Shown piece by piece: positions 12,099-24,505 of a DNA stretch of 64,000 nt. Where the stretch lies: positions 21,441,001-21,505,000 of the forward strand of contig NC_088359.1 in assembly GCF_036884655.1 (NCBI RefSeq), read 5' to 3'. A program made the position numbers and the translations under genes. Below the pieces are notes generated by a model. The model saw nothing but the letters and a program-made list of their open reading frames with translations, did not search any database and was not told where the DNA came from. Source of the DNA: Musa acuminata AAA Group. Taxonomy: Eukaryota > Streptophyta > Magnoliopsida > Zingiberales > Musaceae. How positions within the stretch are numbered: position 1 is the first letter of the stretch; each line of letters starts with the position of its first letter.

Positions 12099-13869
12099 AT
12101 GGCGCTGATTACATACGCTACGACTGACTCGAACTGGTGGGTGTTAGCCCTCCCTGCCTTTCTTGACGCCGACACCCTCCGCTGTGACACGCCCATGCTC
12201 CTCCTGTCGCTTTTCATTGCCTTCGTTTCCCTGGGGCTCCTGTCGTGGGCGCTGTCCCCCGGCGGCTCCGCTTGGTCTCATGGCCGGGCTCGCCGTGGGA
12301 TCGTCACCATCCCCGGCCCCCGCGGTCTCCCCGTCTTCGGCTCTCTCTTCGCCCTGAGCAGCAACCTCCCCCACCGCGCCCTCGCCGCCCTGTCCGCCGC
12401 CGCACACGCCAAGCCCCTCATGGCCTTTTCCATTGGTTCCACCCCTGCCGTCGTCTCATCCGACCCCGCCGTCGCCCGCGAGATCCTATCCCACCCGGCC
12501 TTCGCCGACCGCCCTCTCAAGCGCTCCGCCCGCGAGCTCATGTTCTCCCGCGCCATCGGTTTCGCACCCAGCGGCTCGTACTGGCGACTTCTCCGCCGCA
12601 TCGCCTCCACCCACCTCTTCTCCCCCCGTCGCATCGCTGCTCATGAGCCCGGCCGCCATGCCGACTGCTTCGCCATGCTAGCTGCTGTCGCCGTCGAGCA
12701 GCGCCGGGCGGGCGCCGTCCGCCTCCGCCCGCACCTACAAAACGCCGCCCTCAATAACATCATGGGCAGCGTCTTCGGGCGGCGCTACGACGTTTCGTGC
12801 CCCAGCGGCATCCCGGAGGTGGAGGAGCTCAAGGCGATGGTGCGGGAAGGGTTCGATCTCCTAGGCGCCTTCAATTGGTCCGACCATCTCCCGTGGCTTG
12901 CGCGGCTCTACGACCGTGGCAACGTTAAGGCCCGGTGCGCGGCTCTTGTGCCGCGCGTTAGCAGGTTTGTGAGTGGGATCATAGCCGAGCATCGCCTTCG
13001 GAATCCGAGCCAAAAGCATGCCAACGACGACTTTGTGGACGTGCTTCTCTCGCTGGATGGCCACGAGAAGCTCGAAGAAGACGACATGATCGCCGTCCTT
13101 TGGGTAACGCCTGTGGTTTTACGCACTATTCTTTGTTGCACTGAAATGTATAATTTGTTAAAACATTATTATGGAGGGCGCAAATGTAAAAAGTACTTGT
13201 ACTATTAGCCGTCTGATGTGGTTTCCACGGCAGGAGATGATCTTTCGGGGCACGGACACGACGGCGTTGCTGACGGAGTGGGCAATGGCGGAGTTGGTGC
13301 TCCACCCGGGGGTGCAAGTCAAGCTCCGCCACGAGATCGACACCGTCGTTGGACCCCGGTGCATGCCCACCGATGCCGACGTCGTGAGGATGCCGTATCT
13401 TCAGGCCGTGGTCAAGGAGACCCTCCGCGCGCACCCGCCGGGCCCGCTGCTCTCCTGGGCCCGGCTCTCCACTGCCGACGTCCACCTCAGCAACGGGATG
13501 CTGGTCCCCGCCGGAACCACCGCCATGGTCAACATGTGGTCCATCGCCCATGACGCCGCGGTGTGGGCCAGCCCGGAGGTCTTTTGTCCGGAGCGGTTCG
13601 TTGAAGCGGAGGGCGGCGCCAACGTGGACGTCCGTGGGGGGGACCTACGACTCGCGCCCTTTGGCGCAGGGCGCCGCGTGTGTCCCCGCAAGAACCTGGG
13701 CCTCGCCACCGTGGGGCTGTGGGTGGCGCGATTGGTCCACGCGTTCGAGTGGGGGCCAGCAGCCGGGGCCCCGGTCGACCTCGGCGAGGTGCTGAAACTG
13801 TCGCTGGAGATGGAGACTCCCCTCACGGCCACCGCCACGCCCAGGGCGAACGTCGTCGGTGTCTTTTAG
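12099..13869 (+). CDS. Cytochrome P450 of the CYP78A family (PLASTOCHRON1/KLUH type)
   Basis: Membrane-anchored heme monooxygenase of the endoplasmic reticulum. CYP78A enzymes control leaf initiation rate and organ or seed size by making an unidentified mobile signal. The exons are 12099-13103 and 13234-13869, with a 130-base GT-AG intron after A-V-L-W, directly before E-M-I-F-R-G-T-D-T, the usual CYP78A intron site. The product is 546 residues, normal for the family. Visible features are an N-terminal hydrophobic anchor (about residues 30-52), a proline-rich hinge (I-P-G-P-R-G-L-P), [18 protein letters not shown], the I-helix G-T-D-T-T, K-E-T-L-R (ExxR) and P-E-R-F. The heme loop is [10 protein letters not shown], with Arg where Gly is usual after Cys-Pro. 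The ATG at 12099 has a good context (AAAATGG); an upstream in-frame TTG is unlikely to be used. It looks closest to rice PLASTOCHRON1 (CYP78A11) from memory. GC content is far above the surroundings, as is common for monocot genes. Confidence 0.95.
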
Positions 13870-14084
13870 ATTCACTCACATCAAACAAGTAGTAGACAAA
13901 ATAGGTCGATCAGATATCTAGTGATTGTCGTCAGGGGCTGCTCCGGTTTTGGCTATATGAACGAGTCTCGGGGGCCTCTCTATGGTTCTGTTGTAGATCT
14001 ATATGTTTCGTCGTTTGGGTTCGCAGTGTATGCGAAACCCCTAATGGAGAGTAATGGGTGGTCGTATGTTTCTAATGCTATAAT

Positions 14085-14577
14085 TAATGAAGTGTTGACA
14101 TGTTGTGGTTACGTTTTGTCTTCCTGAGAATTGCTTCTCTACAACATGGAATGCAGTGAGAGAGTAATCTGCAGTATCGTGATGAGTGGGCATTATTGAA
14201 ACGAACGTTATCTGAATCCAGAGGCGATGTAGCTAACAGCAGCCATTGATAAGCATGCCATTTAGCTTCTCCAGAATGCGTTGGAAGATGGAACTCTGAA
14301 CTCACAGGACAAGGAGAGAGATAGAGTGACCCATGGAAGTGATACAAGTGTTTCTATAGCTACAACGAAGGAAGTAGTGTTGAAACGTTATGGTTATGTT
14401 TTGTCTTCCTGAGAAATGCTTTACTACAACATGGAATGCGGTGGGAGCAATCTGCAGATATGTGATGGGCGTAAAGGCCATTGTTAACACAAGTTTATCT
14501 GAATCCACAGGCGATGTAGCTAGCAGCAGCCATTGCCATGCCAATTAGCGTGTCCGTGAGACGTTGGAAGACGGAAT
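14085..14577. repeat. Tandem duplication of about 205 bp, diverged
   Basis: Copy 1 (about 14085-14297) and copy 2 (about 14370-14577) share long blocks: GTTTTGTCTTCCTGAGAA, CTACAACATGGAATGC, TTATCTGAATCCA followed by AGGCGATGTAGCTA, and GTTGGAAGA-GGAA. About 72 unrelated bases lie between them. No protein is recognised in either copy. Confidence 0.85.
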
Positions 14578-14817
14578 GCGATCTCGAGAAGAGAGAGAGA
14601 GACAGAGGGCGGCGAAGGAATAGGGCAACGCAAAAGTTGAGAAGGAACGGCTGCCTTCCGGTGGACGCATTAACTGTGTCGTACACTGGTGGTATCGCCT
14701 CAGTTCGACGCCCGAGGCGAGCGCATCCATTAAGACCGAAAAGCAGAGCAAAGTGGCGCGTGGGCGGAGACCATTCGTCAGTACCGCGCCGTACCTGGCG
14801 ACATGGCAGCTCAAAAC

Positions 14818-14818
<1 letters not shown>

Positions 14819-14855
<37 letters not shown>
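14819..14855. repeat. (GA)n microsatellite
   Basis: About 37 bases of GA repeats. They create artificial Arg-Glu open frames. Confidence 0.95.
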
Positions 14856-14859
<4 letters not shown>

Positions 14860-15100
14860 GAGGAGGAGATCCGTTGCAATCCTTGGCCAGAGAGGTCACG
14901 CAAAGGGTTCGGTAAGGGGTTGGATGGATGCCATGCACGCTGCGTATCTACGACATACCCTAGCCTAGAAATAGCAGAGCTTAGGAGAGGAAGAGAGGAG
15001 AGGAGGTCGGTCGTCTCTTCGAGGTAGCTGCAGCCATCGCGATACTGCGGCCTCCATTAACCACGTGATTTGGTCAATGATGTTGCTGCGGCGCTTCAGT

Positions 15101-15128
15101 CAAAGTCACGTCAGCCAAAGTCACGTCA
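15101..15128. promoter_or_regulatory. Duplicated CAAAGTCACGTCA motif
   Basis: CAAAGTCACGTCA occurs at 15101-15113 and again at 15116-15128, 15 bases apart. A CCACGTGA and a GGTCAATG lie just upstream (15061-15079). Such ACGT and GTCA cores are bound by bZIP and WRKY factors. No gene is recognised downstream, so a promoter role is only a guess. Confidence 0.3.
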
Positions 15129-15605
15129 ACTGCTTCGCCGTCTCAGTGCCTTAAATACGTACATGAACTAAAACGTTCCCGTGTGCAGAAAACAGTGATC
15201 ACACACCTCTTCACACAAGCAGTCTATTCTTTTTCCTCTATGATATGTATAATACTATATTAAAAAAGTATGCGTGAAATGAAGTTTAGGAGAGACGTTA
15301 TTCTGTAGTGAAATTGGTTGATTTTATCTCCTTATTATACCTACTCCTAAAATGATCAGTCTTCTGGTAATCTCTCGCAAGAAGATGACACATCAATGAT
15401 CAATTAAATGGATGGGTAAACTATTATTGTTGATCCACCGAAACATAATTTGGAATGGCGCAAATATAACTTAGTAAAGGCAACTTATGAGGACACGCTT
15501 TAATTGTTTTGAATAATCATATGATAAATAATTTAATAATATATGATCGTTTGGTGCCATGATTGATATTATATGGACACTTGAATGTATATATTAAGAG
15601 ACATA

Positions 15606-15690
15606 TATTATTATTATTATTATTATTATTGTTATTATTATTATTATTATGATTATTATTATTATTATTACTACTACTACTACTACTACT
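15606..15690. repeat. (ATT)n followed by (ACT)n trinucleotide array
   Basis: About 64 bases of ATT units with single-base interruptions run directly into about 20 bases of ACT units. Confidence 0.95.
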
Positions 15691-16439
15691 TACGTGAGAG
15701 AACTTTGATTTAGGGTGCGTTTGTGTGTGTGAAAAATACGAATTCTATGAAACCAAACATATATGATCTTCCCTGTGCAGTGGGTCTACGTGGAGGCACT
15801 GCGAGCCGCCGTCACCCATGCATGCAGATGATGCAACGTCGTAAAAGCTACACCCATGCAGCGGCAAACTGCCGACCAATTGAGTCAGTGAAGAGTGACC
15901 GAACTCATCGAAATGGCAGGGAAAGAGTCACTCTCGGACCTGCACGCAGCATTAATCCATACGTGTTCCTCCTTTCTATCTTCCAATCTTCTTTATTTCT
16001 TTGCTTCCATGATGGGATGAGACTGCAGGACATGGATGAGACCACCTCTGTCTCTCATTGGTCTTTCTCAAATTTAATGAGTCCGAGTGAAATTAATCGG
16101 GCTTAATATAGATTTGGTTGGAAAATGATATAATTCAGAGGCTTAAGTTGTTGGATAAGTTAAATCGTATTTATGTGGCTCGCTTGATTGTGGTTAATTT
16201 GAGTCAAAGACTTTAACATGCCTTTCATGGCACAATAATGTTGTTGGTTAGGGTGGCACATCAAACACTCCTGAGGTCCTCCTCTTGTTCCTTCTCCAGT
16301 TAACACGTTAATGAGAGCAATGAAACATGCTATATGTTGACCATCATACCAAGTCCAAAAAGGTCCTTTTCGCGGACAGTAGTAGCCAAAACCTAACAAA
16401 CAAATAATATAGAGAGAGGATAGAGAGATCAATATAATA

Positions 16440-16930
16440 TAATGAAGGTTTGATATGGACTGCCATGCGGCAACTCCTGTGTCGGCCTAGTCAAACAGAC
16501 GACGACCGCTGACCGCTGACCGACAACGCTGACAGAGTGGCACCGGAGAAGTGGGTCCGAAGCGGGCCCCACTCGTCGGCTCTTGTGGGACCCGGATGCA
16601 TCCGGAAGCGCGAACAGTGGCCGTTCCCACCTTCCGCCTTCGGTTCCCATGGCGGTGGGTGGGTCATCCCTCCTCCTCCTCCTCCTCCTGCCACCGACAC
16701 CCTGTTCTCGAGGCTGGGGGCCTGCAGCCGAAGGAGGGAGAGGAGGCCGGTGGAGGCCGCGAGCAATCACCGACGTGGTTCACGTGGGATCACATGCGCC
16801 ACACCCACCGATCCCCATCGCCGTCTCTGAAGCACGCATTAAAGCATGCGCACCATCCTTGTCTTCCCCCTATATACGTAGCCACTGCACAAGGCATGCT
16901 ACGTCCCACGACACGTTCATGCTCCGTGCA
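16440..16930 (+). promoter_or_regulatory. GC-rich patch ending in a TATA-like box, no gene recognised
   Basis: Within AT-rich DNA this stretch is strongly GC-rich. It ends with TTCCCCCTATATACGTAGCC, a good TATA context (TATATA at 16871-16876). Several ACGTG cores precede it (near 16772-16790). The downstream frame, about 70 codons from 16899, has no recognised similarity. This may be the promoter of an unrecognised small or noncoding gene, or a relic. Confidence 0.25.
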
Positions 16931-17293
16931 TGAAGCCCGCGGACTGCACAAGCATTCGAATGGTGTGGGAAGTCCGCAAAGCTTGCGCACAGTGACAAGA
17001 AAACTTGTTAATCTCTTCCCTCATGCAACACAACACTCTGATGGTATTCACAGGATAAGTAGAACAACCAAGCAAATCTTCTTCTTTATTAGGATATGGA
17101 AGAGATCTAAAGAGTAATTTGGCAGCCTTGTTTCTTATTGATGCTACCATGTGCTAGTAAATCTTTGACCATTTCTTCAGTATGATCCTCCAGAAAAAGA
17201 ATTATCTTGTGATCATTAAGAAGGTACCCAACAAATCACTGATTGATGAATGGTTGTTCTGGTGGCATGTGCTACTGAGTCCCTCCCACACTT

Positions 17294-17325
17294 GTATGAT
17301 TATATATATATATATATAATCATAC
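17294..17325. repeat. 32-bp perfect palindrome
   Basis: GTATGAT at the left end mirrors ATCATAC at the right end around a TA core. The stretch is its own reverse complement. Confidence 0.9.
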
Positions 17326-19505
17326 CTCATGAGTCTCTCCATTGCCTCATGGTAGACAATAGAGAGCTTCCCCACACTAAACACAAGCTTTTGTGCTAAT
17401 ACCTCATGAGCCACTCAGCATTTTCCTTGTACATTGTTGCGCACATATTTCCTTCTTTTTCCCTAATAAACTGATGGGTTAATCATCCCATCCTTTTCTG
17501 AAAAATGACATTAAATTTAGCTAGTACATATCGAAATATAATGAATCCAAGATTATAAGTTTCTTGGTTTAGTAGATCAGGTGTAAAAGAGCACATTCAG
17601 AACAAGCACATATATAGCTTAAGCAATTTAGTAGGAGTTAAACCAATGTATGGCATGACAGCTAATCTGCATTCAAACCTTTCTCTATACCACCCTTAGA
17701 ATCGATTGATTATGCAAAAAGGGATCAAAGAATTTACATGTATATATATCCTCATCAGCCATGGATTGCTGATCTAAATCTGCCAATCTGTCAGTCAACT
17801 TAATCTTCATCACTCCATGTAATGGAAGCCATGTGGGATACGGATATAGAAAATATCATCCCTTTCATTCCTAGCATAGATCAAGCTGTTCAACTTTATG
17901 TCTCCCTCTTTGGGGTTTTCTATATAGCTTTCTAGATGCATTTGTTATTGAGTGATAACCACTGATGCTTGCTTGTGCCTCCAACATAATTATCACTTCA
18001 AAGAATCTCCTCAAGAACTGGGAAGATGTTTGAACATGTACAAAGCTTTCACACATGAGCAAAGGCATAGAATAGTCAATAGAGAACAATAAGCAACTAC
18101 ATGCAGAAAAAAAATTGTGTTGGATTCTGGTCATTACATGGTGAAATCATTGAGGACTCTTGGTCTAAAGATTTCTTTGTCAAGATCTCTAGGGAAACAA
18201 AATACTTTTATGTTCCTGGGATCTCTTGTGGGATATGATTCATCAGCAGATCTCTCTGGTACTCCTCATGCAATTATCAGTGGAGAGCAATGTGTTCTAG
18301 GTTCATCTGTATCAAAAGAATAGTATCTCATATAGGAGGGTCAACAGCTCACTATAATGATACATATGCTTTGGTTGGTTGGTAAGACCTGCATTGAGCC
18401 TGAAGGATGAATTAAGATATCCTCTGCTGATGTGATGCAATCTTTTTAGACTAGGTTTGATGCAGACTTAAACAAAGGAAGATCACAAGATCACATTCAT
18501 CGAACAGAATCCATACCTCAAATTCCTAAGATTTCATCCGAAGATAATTAATTCTGATTAAGGTAAGGAAAATGGTGCTCTAATAAAGCATCCTGATACC
18601 AAGCAGAAATTAATATTTTTTTTTTGCAATGGTCTCCGAGCAACGACACGTAGAAGAAATCACATTTACTTTAGCTGTTCACACGTACAAGCAACGCCAT
18701 GCAGAAGAAATCACGTGCATTGCGTTCGACTGACGTAAAGACGTAGTAAGCAGTTCACTGTTTACCTACGATGCCATTTAACTGAGATAAACATGAGTTT
18801 CTCAATTCATAAACCATTCGTTGGATCGGACCAATCATCATATTTCATACTTACTTTAGGAATATTACAGTCCTAAAGAGTTACACTGTTTTTTCTTTAA
18901 ATCTTATTAAAAAAATAATGTAATAATGAATTCATACACTCATTGATTGTCGGGCTTTTTAGTGACCTATTATTGCAGAGAAGTTTGTGCCATGAACAAG
19001 TGGCTCTTCGTGTGGCTACAAATATGTTATTATACAGCAATTTCCGATAGATGTTGATCAATATATTAGTCGCCGCTGTTGCTTAGCCCAATACATCAAA
19101 ACTAAAATTGGACGTAGTTGACTCTATAACATGTAACACTTACATCCTGTTTTTGCAATTACTATTACGTTCGTCCGAGACCGAGTATATATGATTTTGT
19201 TTTGACCTATGAGTATGTTTGGACTTGTCATAGTTGATCACATCTCCTTACCTGGTCTATGAAATGAAACCCTTGGTGGGATAACTTTGTTGCTTGTATC
19301 TCTTATATCATTTTCTCATTCATCTATCAATATAGTTTATATGCATATGCAGTTGGTCATTTGATTGAACCAATAAAAAAAAATCAATATATATTTTAAA
19401 TGTTGGCATAAATGCAAAAGTTCTTTTCTATGTTATTCTTTTGTAAGACTAATTCATGCTATTTCTTGAATGTCATACTGAAATGTGGGTGCAATGGTAC
19501 ATGTG

Positions 19506-19509
<4 letters not shown>

Positions 19510-19548
<39 letters not shown>
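19510..19548. repeat. (AT)n microsatellite
   Basis: About 39 bases of AT repeats, within the left arm. The mirror position in the right arm has no long AT tract. Confidence 0.9.
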
Positions 19549-19550
<2 letters not shown>

Positions 19551-19785
19551 TAAAAATGTTATGACACTTGAAATTGGTAGTGAAACCACTATATGCAATA
19601 TTATGCGTCTCGTGTTAATCTCGATATTAATTTTCTAGAATTATGGAGGCTTCAATTCATGTTATTGATAATTTTTATGTTGTTTAATATCTTCTATAAT
19701 CTTTATAAGAAAACGCTAATGATTAAATTGTATATGCAACATCATGAGCAAGTTATTAATTCCATCGTATTAAATGTGGTTTGTG

Positions 19786-20113
19786 TGTTGGTTATTTAAT
19801 ACATCAAATACGGATCAAACATCTTTTATAAAAGTAAAACTGAATTTTAGAACGTTTTCATAAAAAACTTATTAGATCTTCGCATTATTAAATCAGGAAT
19901 ATAACTGATGGTATCTACATAATTAATTTTCGTAATAATTATGTTTCTTAACTAAATAACTTTACTTTAATTAGATCACTTTAATTTTGACTAATCAAAA
20001 TAATGACTTAACACATTTAATTATACCCGTATGACTCTTAAAATTCTAATAATCTCTTATCCTTATAAATATGTTATACTTTATAAGCTCAAAACTATTA
20101 TCATTATTAAACA
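19786..20113 (-). repeat. 3' LTR of the copia element, internally deleted
   Basis: The LTR starts TGTTGG and ends TTAAACA on the plus strand. It matches the 5' LTR at 25352 in its first 90 bases and again from GGAATATAACTGATGG to AAAATTCTAATA, but lacks about 270 bases between those blocks. The right-hand end is chosen by the TG/CA rule and is uncertain. Confidence 0.65.
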
Positions 20114-20509
20114 GGATATATAAAATAATCTCATCCATTAGTCATATTAGTATATGACCAAAGTGATCACTGCTATATCAATCATAGCTAAACCTATTAA
20201 TGATCACTAATATTAACATAACCAAATGACATAGATCAATTATAAAATGTATAGCATGAAAATTATATGAATGTGATTTGTACATGACAATTTTCAACTG
20301 GTCCAACTTTGTCTTATGAGATCATTAATAACTTCAATAGCCATAATATATAAAGTATAATAAACTGAAGCTTTATTTCTGATCAGAAAATATCTATACA
20401 AATATAGAATCTAGGGCATATAATATACAACAAACATATGACAAACTCCTACTAAACTGAAGTTTCTTCAAATTCTAATATACCAATATGAGTAGTATGC
20501 TCATAAAAG

Positions 20510-22993
20510 ACCTTGGGTAGTACACCTTTTGTAAAAGGATCTACCAATATAAAGTTTGTTCCTAAGTGTTATATAGAAATTTATCTACTTTGTACCATTT
20601 CTTTCACAACTAGAAACTTGATGTTAATATGCTTTGACTCAGTCGAGCTCCTATTGTTGTTGGAGTATAAAACAGTTGATTTATTGTCACAGTATATCTT
20701 TAGTAGTCTTTCAATCCCTTATACTATTTGCAGCCCTGTGACAAAATTTCTCAATCAAATTTCATGATTGGATGCCTCAAAATATGCTATAAATTCCGCC
20801 ACCATAATGGAAGAAGTAATAAGAGATTGCTTGGAACTACACTAAGAAATCACCCCACCAGCCAATATATAAGTGTAGCCCGAAGTGGATTTCCTACTGT
20901 CTTGGCATCCAGTAAAATCAGAGCCAGAATACCCAATGAACTCCAAATGCTTTGATCTCCTATATGTGAGCATATGATCTTTTATCCTCTTTAAATATCT
21001 CAAGACTTTTTTAGCTGTCTTTCAATTATCCATTCTAGGATTGCTTAAGTATCTACTTAACACTCCAATAATGTACGCTATATCCGAATACGTACAAACT
21101 TGTGCATACATTAGACTCCCTACAGTTAATGCATAGGGAATCTTTTGTATTTCTTGAGTTTCCATATTTCCTTTAGGGCACTGATTGAGACTGAACTTAT
21201 CTCCCTTTGTGACAAAGGTGTCTTCTGATTTGCAATCCTATATGCCAAACCTTTTAAGTACTTTATCGATATAGTTCCTTTGTGATAATCTTAAAATACC
21301 TCGAGATCTATCTTGGTATATTTGGATTCCTAATACAAAAAAGACATCATCAAGATCTTTCATCTCAAAATTTCTAGATAGAAATATCTTAGTTTCGTGC
21401 AATATCCCTATATCATTTGTGATAAGCAGAATATCATCCACATATAATATCAAAAAAATAAATTTGCTCCCACTGAATTTGTGATACACGTAATTATCAA
21501 CAACGTTCACCTTAAAACCTAATGAGATAATTACTTGATGAAATTTGTGATACCACTGATGAGATGCCTGTTTAGCCCATAAATGAATTTTATCAGTTTA
21601 CAAACCATTTTCTTTAGGTCTCCTGACACAAAATATTTTGGTTGTACCATATAAATTATTTCATCAATGTTTCCATTGAGAAATGATGTTTTAATATCTA
21701 TTTGATGAAGCTCTAAATTAAAATGTGTGGCTAGAGCTATAATTGTCTTAAAAGAGTCATTCGTTGAAACCGAAGAAAATGTCTCTTTAAAGTCAATATG
21801 AGTATATCCCTTTGCCACAATACCTCTCCACATTACCATTAGAATTCCTTTTGGTTTTAAAAATTCATTTACAACCAATGAGTTTCACACCTTCTGGTAA
21901 TGGGATAAGTTCCCAAACTTTATTGTTTGCATAGATTTATACTCTCGATCCATTGCTTCAATCAACTTATTAGAATTGGAATCCTCCATGGCTTAACGGA
22001 AGTTGATTGGATCATCTTCTATTATACCACTACTTGCTTCATATTCCTAGAGAAATACTATATAATCATTCGAAATTATACTCCTCCTTTCCCTAGTGGA
22101 TCATCGCAAAGGTGCTGACTCTTGCAGCATAGATTTTTAAGGATGTTGAGTTTGTTCCTTATGAACAATTTCCTCATACGATATGAGAGTTAAAATGACT
22201 ATATCATTTTGAGATACTGAATTTAACACATCAATGACAACTATATGAATTAGATCAGACTGAACTAATTCTTCCTCAAAGATAAAGTCTTTTACCTTAT
22301 TTTTCCCCCAAACTCAATATCCTCAAAGAATATAGCAATACCTATCTCAAAATATTTCTTGATTTGAGATTATAAAATTTATACCCCTTAGATAGCTCAG
22401 AATAACTAATAAGGTAACTGCTCACTGTTCGGGGTTTCAATTTCTTTTTATTAGGCCTATAAGGTATTGTCTCAACAACTCCATACACGAAAGTGTCTTA
22501 GACTAGGCTTTCTCCCAATCCAAAGCTCATAAGGTGTTTTTACAGTTGCTTTAGATGGTACTCTGTTAAGAATATATGCTGCAGTCTTTATTGCTTCTCT
22601 CCAGAGTGACTTTGGCAAAATCGATTGAGAAATCATACTACTTACCATGTCCTTAAGTATGCGGTTTCGTCTTTCAACTACACCATTTATGCTAGGTGAC
22701 CTTGGAATTATATACAAAGGGACAATTCCACACTTCTCTAGGTATAGAGTACATAGTCCTAGACGTTGTTCACCCGAGTCGTCATTTCTATCGTAATATT
22801 CCCCTCCATAGTCAGATCTAACACTTTTTATCATTTTATTGAGTTGATTTTCAACTTCAGTTTTAAATGATTTGAACACATCCAAAGATTGAGATTTTTT
22901 ATGTATTAGATATAAATATCTATATCTAGAGTAATCGTTTATGAATGATATAAAGTATTGTGGAGCATTCCACGAAGGTGTTGGAAATGACAC
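20510..22993 (-). pseudogene. Copia pol relic: integrase, reverse transcriptase, RNase H
   Basis: Integrase core lies at 22993-22472 with I-N-D-Y-S-R-Y, R-S-D-Y-G-G-E-Y and N-G-V-V-E-R-R-N-R, the blocks around the catalytic D, D and E. Reverse transcriptase follows at 21878-21238, with L-H-Q-I-D-I-K-T-S-F-L-N-G (motif A) and L-Y-V-D-D-I-L-L (catalytic box intact). RNase H-like sequence continues to about 20510 with stops. The frame changes near 22470, 21890 and 21530. The enzymes would copy and integrate the element, but this copy cannot encode them. Confidence 0.85.
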
Positions 22994-23393
22994 AAATATA
23001 CGTACGTATCAATTCCAAGATGTCTATAGCTCTATATATACTTGATCTCTTAGGTTTAGTTTGTTTACCTTTAATGCATTTAACACAAACATCTAAACCT
23101 GATAAGTCAATTGGATTAAGAATCCATTCTGATGTAAGTCTTTCAACTCTATTTCTAAAGATGTGACCTACACGTTTGTGTCATAATACACCTGAATTTT
23201 TAATTTTATATTTTTGTACCTCATAATTCTTTATTCAGGGTTCATGATTTGATGTTATAATGTCAAGTAAATATAGATTGTCATAAGCCATAAGTGAACT
23301 AGTTCTAATCATATTTGAATTTAAAGACAAAGTAAACTGATTGTTTCCAAATGAACAAGAATAACCAGATTTATCAAAAATAAGAAACAAAAA

Positions 23394-24505
23394 TTAAATT
23401 CCATCTAAATAACGGTACAACAAAATGTCTTTCAAATCCAAATAGTATCCAATACATAATAATAATCTAAATGTGTCTGTAACTTTCACATTTATAGATT
23501 TTTCGTCCCCTTCATAAATGCATCTCTCAGTATTATTGGGCCTTCGGTAGCTTAGGCTACCCTGTATTAAAATATTGATGTTAAAAGTTGCACCAGAATC
23601 TAACCACGTTAAATTGACTTCAGAATAAACTAAAGTAAGGAACATACCTTTTTTAGCATGCCAAGCGTGATATTTGATATAGTCCTTCTTCAAATGCTCA
23701 GATTTCTTACAGAAGAAACAAGTATCATCCTTATTTTGTTTCTTCTATATTATTCCCTTATCAATCTCATTCTTTCTAGATTTGTATTTTTTTCTTACCC
23801 TTGTCCTTAGAGATGTTAGCCAAGTTGTTCTTTTCTTGCTTCAGCCTTTCTTCTTTTTGTACACAAATGAGCTCATTAAGAGACCATTTATCTTTTTGAT
23901 AATTATAACTGATCTTAAAATAATTGAATTGTATAGGGAGAGATATCAAAACCAAATGGACAAGTAAGTCCTCTGATAGGCTAAGCTTTAATGCTTTAAG
24001 CTTCGAAGCAAGATTAAACATTTTTATGATGTACTCCCTCATATTTCCTTTGCCATTGTATCTCATTAAAAACAAGCTTTGAAGTAGAGTGCTTGTTTTC
24101 GCCTTATTATTTTTAAGAAAATACTTTTCTATTTCGGTAAAAAAATCTTTGTCCTTGGTAATCCCTTTGGATACCGCACCACTAGAGGTTTCTAGAATGC
24201 CGTGCTTAACAATCATGAGACTTATACGATTAGACCTATCTTACTTCTCATATAGTCTCATATCATCGTGAGTACTATTTTCCATAAGAGAAGTGTGTTG
24301 GTCTTCCCTTAGTGCAATGTTCAGATCCATGCAACCCAAAACAATCAGAATGTTTTCCTTCCAATCCTTAAAGTTGGTTCCGTTTAGAACCGATACAGAA
24401 CTGAAGTTAGCAGATATTGTTGTAAGAGAATCTAAATAAGAGAACAATAGATGACCAGAAATTATGCTTAAATATATTACCATAAAGTTAAGTAAATTCA
24501 AATAA
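23394..24505 (-). pseudogene. Copia gag and protease relic
   Basis: The gag capsid region reads in two pieces: 24501-24241 (with N-G-T-N-F-K-D-W-K-E-N-I) and 24216-23776 (with M-R-Y-N-G-K-G-N-M-R-E-Y-I and L-P-I-Q-F-N-Y-F-K). Next, at 23693-23394, a protease begins with W-L-D-S-G-A-T, the usual copia active-site block. The part of a CCHC zinc knuckle before it is degraded. Stops between the pieces make this a pseudogene. Confidence 0.8.

Larger units (their letters stand above)
15130..19374. other. Gene-free intergenic DNA
   Basis: I found no supported coding region here on either strand. The contents are a trinucleotide array, a GC-rich promoter-like patch at 16440-16930, a short TA-centred palindrome and ordinary AT-rich DNA. 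I compared the sequence with conserved plant microRNA sequences that I remember and saw no match. Confidence 0.55.

Noticed and set aside
12144..13875. Several frames on both strands overlapping the CYP78A gene
   Set aside because: High GC makes stops rare in all frames. Only the frame with P450 motifs and the conserved intron site is supported.
14538..15027. Frames rich in Arg-Glu near the GA repeat
   Set aside because: They are produced by the (GA)n microsatellite and show no conserved domain.
17294..17325. MITE
   Set aside because: The palindrome is only 32 bp and centred on TA repeats, without target duplication or internal sequence.
13870..19374. Conserved microRNA gene
   Set aside because: No match to the conserved mature plant microRNA sequences I could recall, and no fitting hairpin besides a TA-rich palindrome.
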